Source: JACQXX01 sp964639175
GTDB taxonomy: Bacteria; Acidobacteriota; Blastocatellia; Chloracidobacteriales; Chloracidobacteriaceae
Assembly (NCBI GenBank): GCA_964639175.1
Contig: CAZXCE010000091.1
Span: forward strand, 1 to 18,456
Direction of reading: 5' to 3'
DNA length: 18,456 bases
The first letter of the stretch is position 1; every line of letters starts with the position of its first letter. Shown here piece after piece: positions 14,459 through 18,456 of this stretch. The notes under the pieces are model-generated. The model was not told the DNA's origin, ran no database searches, and saw only the letters and a program-made list of their open reading frames with translations. Both the position numbers and the translations under genes were made by a program.

Positions 14459-14905
14459 TTATTCAATCAAGGATTCGTCAAATTCGACGCCGCTCATTTT
14501 CAGCAAATTCAGGTATTCTTCCCGAAAAGTCCGTCGTTGGTGATGGCCTTCCTGGTTTTGAATATAACTCTTTACTTTGTCAATGTTTGTAGGGCTTACC
14601 GTGAAAACTCCGTACCCATCCTGCCATCCAAAATTCCGAATATGTAAGGTTTCGTGGACCCACTGTGAGGAGCTATGTTTAAGATCGCGCATCACATCAG
14701 CGAGCCTGTGGGTAGTTCGAAGGGTAATCAAAAGGTGAACATGGTCCGCCGTTCCTCCAACGGCTTCCGCAACCCCACCAAGTGTTCGAATGGCACCACC
14801 GAGGAACGCATGAAGTCGAGGTCTCCAATCCTGGGAAATCAGTGGCTGGCGGTGTTTGGTGCTGAAGACAATATGGTAATACAGACTAAAATGGGTTGAA
14901 GACAT
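14459..14905 (-). CDS. IS200-like Y1 transposase / REP-associated tyrosine transposase
   Basis: This 148-aa single-strand DNA transposase is of the Y1_Tnp (IS200/IS605 TnpA) family. The signature HUH motif is DHVHLL (H55 and H57), and the catalytic tyrosine is Y114 in VKSYIQNQEGHH. It opens MSSTHFSLYYHIVFSTKHRQP and ends EEYLNLLKMSGVEFDESL, as in intact family members, so length and active site appear complete. The ATG at 14905 fits the family start; a longer frame runs through the upstream repeat and is not credible. GGAG 8 bases upstream lies in the end of that repeat. There is no TnpB. Inverted copies of a multi-hairpin repeat lie 5 bp from its stop and 6 bp from its start, the arrangement expected of a RAYT or a minimal IS200-type element. 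Confidence 0.93.
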   Translation of the reverse strand: MSSTHFSLYYHIVFSTKHRQPLISQDWRPRLHAFLGGAIRTLGGVAEAVGGTADHVHLLITLRTTHRLADVMRDLKHSSSQWVHETLHIRNFGWQDGYGVFTVSPTNIDKVKSYIQNQEGHHQRRTFREEYLNLLKMSGVEFDESLIE

Positions 14906-14911
14906 AATGGA

Positions 14912-15011
14912 TTCTCCAGCGCCCATCCGGGCGCGAACTGATGGGGCTGCTGATCCGGTGGTAGCGCTCAAAGCAGCGCGACCACCGGCTATTCTCCGGC
15001 GCCCTGCGGGC
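14912..15011 (-). repeat. RAYT-flanking multi-hairpin repeat, copy on the 5' side
   Basis: Read on the minus strand it has GCCCGCAGGGC, CCGGAGAATAGCCGGTGGT, then ACCACCGGAT and GCGCCCGGATGGGCGCTGGA, the same module order as 14359-14453. The outer motifs are conserved while the loop between GGTGGT and ACCACC and the linker after it differ, as in folding-constrained repeats. It also lies 17 bp after the stop of the Uma2 gene and may end that transcript. Confidence 0.8.
14914..14917 (-). promoter_or_regulatory. Transposase ribosome binding site inside the repeat
   Basis: GGAG on the minus strand, 8 bases before the ATG at 14905, is part of the repeat's GCGCTGGAGAATC end. In the 3' copy the matching end reads GCGCTGGAATC. 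Confidence 0.5.
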
Positions 15012-15028
15012 GAAAACCACATTCGTTG

Positions 15029-15586
15029 TTACTTCCCAAACAAGGCATCAACTTCAAATGTCCAGCCGGGGACAGCGGGTTCAGCCTCAGCCAGATCTCC
15101 TCGGCGGTAGACGGTGGGTTGGTCAGGGGTGTCTGCTCGATACACTTTCACCACGTCTACACCAAGTAAATCCACATCCCAAACGACGATTGTTCCAGCG
15201 GCAAAGTAATCCTGGCGTTTGGCCTGCATTCGTTCCTCAGCTTTTTCCCCATAGTCATTTTCGCTCCGAACTTCAACTGCAAAGACCGGCGCTCCTTGAT
15301 AAAACCGCATTCCTGGATTTGGGCCGACGTAATAAGCCGCATCAGGGCTAAAAGACTGACGATGGGGCAAATCCACAATAAACCCGGCATTATCCGGAAC
15401 CGCAATTCCAGTTTGAGTTTGGCGGGCATACTGGCGTAACGAAACTGCAATTTCAAAGCCGGCTTGTGCCGGGTCACCTCCGGTTGGCGGCATAGGCATC
15501 AACACTCCATTCACAAGCTCGGCTTTACCGGTCTCAGGAATTTGATACAGGTCTTCGATGGTGGCAGGTTTGACCGTGGTACTCAT
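15029..15586 (-). CDS. Uma2 family (DUF820) putative endonuclease
   Basis: This 185-aa protein of the Uma2/DUF820 family has a PD-(D/E)XK nuclease-like fold. Expected core positions are present: KAELVNGVL near 21-29 (E23), SPDAAYYV at 80-87 (D82) and VFAVEVRSENDYGEK at 101-115 (E105), with a following helix containing MQAKRQDYFAAG and the strand TIVVWDVD. It is full length for the family. These proteins are abundant in cyanobacteria and some Acidobacteriota; their biological role is not established, and they are often linked to mobile regions. AGGGA precedes the ATG at 15586. It lies 46 bp downstream of the Nudix gene on the same strand and may share its transcript. The hairpin repeat starts shortly after its stop. 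Confidence 0.9.
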   Translation of the reverse strand: MSTTVKPATIEDLYQIPETGKAELVNGVLMPMPPTGGDPAQAGFEIAVSLRQYARQTQTGIAVPDNAGFIVDLPHRQSFSPDAAYYVGPNPGMRFYQGAPVFAVEVRSENDYGEKAEERMQAKRQDYFAAGTIVVWDVDLLGVDVVKVYRADTPDQPTVYRRGDLAEAEPAVPGWTFEVDALFGK

Positions 15587-15632
15587 AGCTGGTTTCCCTG
15601 TAAAGTGAAATGCTTAAAAGGTTTCCAGTGTA

Positions 15633-16070
15633 TCATAGTGTCGAGGGAAATCGCCTGGAAAAGTACTGTTCAACTTCGGCCAGCACCTGATCAATGCTTT
15701 GTTCCTGAATCCGATGCGGTGGCGCCCAGGTGACCCACTCAAAACTGAAATGCTCAGTGAGATCAATGTCCACGTCCTGGATCAAATGTCCAAGGAACAT
15801 CACCAGCGTTTTTTTCACTGGTTCGTAACAAAAGCGTTTGTACCTTGGGAAATACACGATTTCACATCGAAAATTGTCATCGAGGGAAATTTGATCAGAT
15901 TCGATCCCGGTTTCTTCCCAGGTTTCGCGCAGGGCACAGGCCAGATCATCTTCGCCACGGTCTTTGTGGCCTTTGGGCAGGTCGTACCGGCTGGCATGCC
16001 GCAGGAGTAAAAATCGTTCGTAACGGGCCGAATCAAACAACAGGATGCCACAGGATTTCAGTTCTTTCAC
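15633..16070 (-). CDS. Nudix hydrolase, Ap4A hydrolase-like
   Basis: This 145-aa Nudix protein probably hydrolyses a nucleoside diphosphate-linked substrate. The Nudix box Gx5Ex7REUxEExGU is intact at 34-56 (GHKDRGEDDLACALRETWEE then TGI), with E49, E52 and E53 available for metal binding. The preceding FLLLRHASRYDLPKGHKDRG resembles the asymmetric diadenosine tetraphosphatase (NUDT2-like) group, with its LPKGH motif, so Ap4A cleavage is the best guess but not proven. The start is a GTG at 16070. GAGG at 16077-16080 overlaps the stop codon of the NTF2-like gene, so translation is likely coupled. No membrane or signal sequence. Confidence 0.9.
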   Translation of the reverse strand: MKELKSCGILLFDSARYERFLLLRHASRYDLPKGHKDRGEDDLACALRETWEETGIESDQISLDDNFRCEIVYFPRYKRFCYEPVKKTLVMFLGHLIQDVDIDLTEHFSFEWVTWAPPHRIQEQSIDQVLAEVEQYFSRRFPSTL

Positions 16071-16076
16071 AATCAG

Positions 16077-16080
16077 CCTC
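16077..16080 (-). promoter_or_regulatory. Nudix ribosome binding site overlapping the upstream stop
   Basis: GAGG on the minus strand, 6 bases before the GTG start at 16070. It overlaps the TGA stop (16079-16081) of the NTF2-like gene, a layout typical of translational coupling, and supports the GTG start. Confidence 0.55.
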
Positions 16081-16489
16081 AGTGTTTCGGGGTGAGTGAA
16101 GCCGGTTGGCGGGCTTCGGCAATTTTGAGTGTGTCAGTGTACTGGCGGAACTTCACAATACGGCCATCCTGCACCGTGTAGACGTGCGCAAAGGCGGCTT
16201 CCATCGAACGCCCCGTCGTTTTGAATGTTCCCCGATACACACCAATGGCAATAATGTGGTCACCGGCATCGAGCCATTCGGTCACAATCGCCTGCCAGGT
16301 CTCCCACTCGACGCGAAATTTGGCAAACACGTCCGTGAGCACGGTTTCTGTCCCGTGATGGGTCCCGCCGCCAGGAAACCCTGCGTTTTGAATCCATTCA
16401 ATCTCTGGGTGAAAAATCCGGCGAATGGCGTCTGTATCACGTCTTCCAAAGGCGGCGTAGAGTTCCTGTACCAGTTCAAGATGAGTCAT
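16079..16489 (-). CDS. SnoaL/NTF2-like protein
   Basis: This 136-aa protein fits the NTF2-like (SnoaL) alpha+beta barrel family, small cone-shaped proteins that act as enzymes such as cyclases or isomerases, or as binding proteins. Typical features are the opening helix HLELVQELYAAFGRRDTDAI, FHPEIEWIQNAG, the strand HIIAIGVYRGTFKTTGR, FAHVYTVQDGRIVKFRQYTD and the final strand/helix DTLKIAEA. GGAG lies 10 bases before the ATG at 16489. It is the promoter-proximal gene of the NTF2-Nudix-Uma2 run, with the Nudix start 8 bp after its stop. The substrate cannot be read from the sequence. Confidence 0.88.
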   Translation of the reverse strand: MTHLELVQELYAAFGRRDTDAIRRIFHPEIEWIQNAGFPGGGTHHGTETVLTDVFAKFRVEWETWQAIVTEWLDAGDHIIAIGVYRGTFKTTGRSMEAAFAHVYTVQDGRIVKFRQYTDTLKIAEARQPASLTPKH

Positions 16490-16614
16490 TGGTGAAACAC
16501 TCCAGGTAAATTTAATGAGTTTCTTCTCAAGTTACTGCACAACAACGTGTCACGACCAGCAAGCTTCAGTTAGAATAGAGATTCTCGATTCAAAAACTCA
16601 ACCGATCAATGCTG

Positions 16615-16765
16615 CCTGGTATCTCGTGCCTGCTGCCTGGAACCTGGTGCTTGGTACTTGGTACTTGGTACTTTGGCACCAATTCTTTGAAGAACCAAGA
16701 ACCAGGAACGAAGCACCAGGTTCAAAGAAACCCTGAACCCTGAACCCTGAACCCTAAACCCTGAA
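16615..16765 (+). repeat. Heptanucleotide repeat array with long hairpin and CCCTGAA units
   Basis: Nine consecutive heptads from 16615 to 16677 stay in one phase (CCTGGTA, TCTCGTG, CCTGCTG, CCTGGAA, CCTGGTG, CTTGGTA x3, CTTTGGC). A second block from 16691 holds phase to about 16765 (AGAACCA x2, GGAACGA, AGCACCA and so on), ending in CCCTGAA x3, CCCTAAA, CCCTGAA at 16731-16765. The second block is roughly the reverse complement of the first. Bases 16641-16673 pair with 16690-16722, matching 28 of 33 with a perfect 12-bp outer stem (AACCTGGTGCTT) and a 16-base loop. It ends 8 bp before the carboxyltransferase ATG. Confidence 0.8.
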
Positions 16766-16773
16766 CTCCCACA

Positions 16774-18351
16774 ATGAGCGCAAAACCAGAACAAACCACC
16801 AGTTGGCAACCAGAAATTGATGAACTCCGCAAACGCGAAGAACTCGCCCGCGAGATGGGCGGCGCCGAAAAGGTCGCCAAACATCATTCCCAAGGTAAAT
16901 TGACCGTTCGCGAGCGGATTGACGCCGTCCTCGATATTGAAACATTTCACGAAAAAGGCGTCCTGGCCGGGACTTCCCACTATGACGAGGCTGGAAAGTT
17001 AAAGAGTTTCGTTCCTGCAAATTTTGTCTGTGGCACCGGGAACATCAATGGCCGAAAAGTTGTGGTCGGCGGCGATGATTTCACCGTTCGCGGAGGCGCC
17101 GCCGATGCCGCCATCATTGCCAAACAAATCTATGCTGAACAAATGGCCAACAGTCTGCAGATTCCAATCGTGCGCCTGGTGGATGGGACTGGCGGCGGTG
17201 GCAGCGTCAAACTGCTTGAAACGCACGGGTTTACCTATGTGCCATTCAATCCGGGCTGGGATTACGTGGTTGACAATATGAGTGTGGTCCCGGTGGTGGC
17301 TGCCTGTCTGGGTTCGGTGGCGGGCCTGGGTGCGGCTCGCGTCGTGGCATCGCATTTTTCGGTGATGACCGAACACACCGCCCAGTTGATGGTTGCGGGG
17401 CCGCCAGTCGTCAAATTCGGAACTGGCGAACTGGTCACCAAGGAAGACCTTGGCGGAGCACTGGTTCACCGAAACAGTGGCGCGGTGGATGTGATTGTCC
17501 CAACCGAAGCTGATGCGTTTGCCATGGTTCGCCAGTTTCTTTCCTATCTGCCACAGAATGTGTTTCAGTTGCCGCCGGTTGAACCAACGCTGGATCCAAT
17601 TGACCGGCGCGAAGAATGGCTCATTGGCGCGATTCCAAAAAACCGCAAACAACGGTACAAAATCAGGCCCATCCTTGAAGCCGTCTTTGACAAAGGTTCA
17701 ATTTTTGAACTGGCCAAATATGGCGGCTCCGTGGTGACTGCACTGGCTCGACTGGATGGGCATCCGGTTGGCGTCGTGACGTTTGATTGCTGCGTCGGAG
17801 GTGGTGCGCTCTCGGTCGAAGGCGCCGACGCCATGATTCGGCTGGTGGATTTGTGTGACACGTTTCATCTGCCGATTGTAACGCTGACCGACCAGCCAGG
17901 AATCTCGATTGGCCGCACCGCAGAGCGAAGGGGCGCGATTCGCTACGCGGCACGGGCGATTTCAGCGGTGTATCAGGCCCGAGTTCCTGCCGCCGAAGTC
18001 ATATTGCGGCGATTGTATGGTGTTGGCGGCGCCGGGATGACCAATCGTCACCGGTTTGTTCAACGATTTGCCTGGCCGTCAGGGGATTGGGGTTCGCTTC
18101 CGCTGGAAGGCGGGATCGAAGCCGCCTACCGTCGCGAACTTGAAACAAGCCCGGACCCGCAAGCGCTTCTGGCTCAAATCAACGCCCGCCTGGATGCTGT
18201 CAGGTCGCCATTCCGATCTGCCGAACAGTTCCTGATTGAAGAAATCATTGACCCACGCGAAACGCGCTCGCTGCTGTGCGACTGGGTCCACGATGCCTAT
18301 GCGGTGCTTCCAGAGCTGGTTGGCCGCCCAGCCCGAGGCACCAGACCGTGA
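16774..18351 (+). CDS. Biotin-dependent acyl-CoA carboxylase, carboxyltransferase subunit
   Basis: This 525-aa protein of the crotonase-fold carboxyltransferase family transfers CO2 from carboxybiotin to an acyl-CoA, as in propionyl- or methylcrotonyl-CoA carboxylase beta subunits. The N-terminal half has EKVAKHHSQGKLTVRERIDA, FTVRGGAAD and an oxyanion-hole glycine run DGTGGGGS at 137-144. The C-terminal half has GGALSVEGADAMIRLVDLCD, LTDQPGISIG and LYGVGGAGM at 414-422, the second oxyanion site. The terminal WVHDAYA fits the family. The acyl substrate cannot be assigned: the LYGVGGAGMTNRH segment differs from the AYGGAYxVM form common in propionyl-CoA carboxylases. No biotin carboxylase or biotin carrier gene is visible here. 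No Shine-Dalgarno site precedes the ATG; the heptad array abuts it. Base composition looks more GC-rich than in the left part of the window. Confidence 0.92.
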   Translation: MSAKPEQTTSWQPEIDELRKREELAREMGGAEKVAKHHSQGKLTVRERIDAVLDIETFHEKGVLAGTSHYDEAGKLKSFVPANFVCGTGNINGRKVVVGGDDFTVRGGAADAAIIAKQIYAEQMANSLQIPIVRLVDGTGGGGSVKLLETHGFTYVPFNPGWDYVVDNMSVVPVVAACLGSVAGLGAARVVASHFSVMTEHTAQLMVAGPPVVKFGTGELVTKEDLGGALVHRNSGAVDVIVPTEADAFAMVRQFLSYLPQNVFQLPPVEPTLDPIDRREEWLIGAIPKNRKQRYKIRPILEAVFDKGSIFELAKYGGSVVTALARLDGHPVGVVTFDCCVGGGALSVEGADAMIRLVDLCDTFHLPIVTLTDQPGISIGRTAERRGAIRYAARAISAVYQARVPAAEVILRRLYGVGGAGMTNRHRFVQRFAWPSGDWGSLPLEGGIEAAYRRELETSPDPQALLAQINARLDAVRSPFRSAEQFLIEEIIDPRETRSLLCDWVHDAYAVLPELVGRPARGTRP

Positions 18352-18356
18352 GAATC

Positions 18357-18422
18357 AAGAGTCAGTACCACCTGCGTGAGCGGGTGGGGGTTGCAAGAAG
18401 AGTCAGTACCACCTGCGTGAGC
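18357..18422 (+). repeat. 25-bp direct repeat, two copies 41 bp apart
   Basis: AAGAGTCAGTACCACCTGCG followed by TGAGC occurs identically at 18357-18381 and 18398-18422, just after the carboxyltransferase stop. Only the first copy continues into the right arm of a hairpin. The rest to 18456 holds nothing I can name. Confidence 0.85.
18368..18387 (+). terminator. GTGA-loop hairpin after the carboxyltransferase gene
   Basis: CCACCTGC-GTGA-GCGGGTGG forms an 8-bp stem (one G-T wobble) with a GTGA loop, a GNRA-type tetraloop in RNA. It begins 16 bp after the stop codon. No T-run follows, so it may protect the transcript end or act as a repeat module rather than an intrinsic terminator. Confidence 0.45.
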
Positions 18423-18456
18423 CTTGTCTTTAGCCATAAGAAGTTAATTTACGGGC

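Noticed and set aside
14906..15022. 39-residue N-terminal extension of the transposase
   Set aside because: It translates the hairpin repeat itself (Arg/Ala/Gly-rich), while the family start and a GGAG site support the ATG at 14905.
16731..16765. CRISPR array or true telomere
   Set aside because: Units are 7 bp with no spacers, so not CRISPR; it is internal and only five units long, so not a chromosome end.
16606..16980. Minus-strand open frame across the heptad array
   Set aside because: Its C-terminal part translates the heptad repeats (GFRVQGSGFRV) and the rest is antisense to the carboxyltransferase; repeat artefact.
16999..17652. 217-residue open frame on the minus strand inside the carboxyltransferase gene
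   Set aside because: Antisense to conserved carboxyltransferase motifs, His-rich low-quality translation with no recognisable domain.

Overview
This window looks like an intergenic-repeat-rich stretch of an Acidobacteriota genome, probably in or near Blastocatellia. That placement is inferred from gene content: an ADOP-type orphan ABC permease, an ECF sigma factor of the acidobacterial/planctomycete type, a large Ser/Thr kinase with an extracytoplasmic TPR region, and a secreted TPR-CHAT protein. No rRNA, tRNA or CRISPR array was seen.

Left part (1-6450, mostly minus strand). Three tandem paralogs encode a small membrane protein family: an N-terminal four-cysteine zinc ribbon followed by three hydrophobic segments. 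One of the three lacks the zinc ribbon. A fourth, decayed copy of the N-terminus lies 5 kb away. Between them are an ECF sigma factor and a 941-aa transmembrane Ser/Thr kinase, with a decayed P-loop NTPase gene wedged between sigma and kinase on the opposite strand.

Middle part (6690-12708). A secreted 1133-aa PPC-TPR-CHAT protein is transcribed divergently from the kinase. It converges on an 819-aa ADOP/MacB-like permease. The sigma factor, TPR kinase and TPR-CHAT protein may form one signalling module across the membrane; this is inference from layout and domains.

Right part (13068-16489, minus strand). A three-gene operon of small uncharacterised proteins has its first and last genes sharing a homologous C-terminal domain. 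It is bracketed by 76-bp direct repeats that differ at two positions. Next comes an IS200-like/REP-associated tyrosine transposase (RAYT), sitting almost edge to edge between two inverted copies of a ~95-100 bp multi-hairpin repeat. Related or partial copies occur at 13068, 14265 and the left edge of the window. Upstream lie Uma2, Nudix (Ap4A hydrolase-like) and NTF2/SnoaL-like genes, apparently one transcription unit.

Right end (16490-18456). A 150-bp array of degenerate heptanucleotide repeats, forming a long imperfect hairpin and ending in five CCCTGAA-type units, abuts the start codon of a biotin-dependent carboxyltransferase gene. A 25-bp direct repeat with a GTGA-loop hairpin follows that gene.

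The strongest candidates for something undescribed are the RAYT plus its hairpin repeat family with the bracketed operon, the heptad-array leader of the carboxyltransferase, and the zinc-ribbon membrane paralog cluster.
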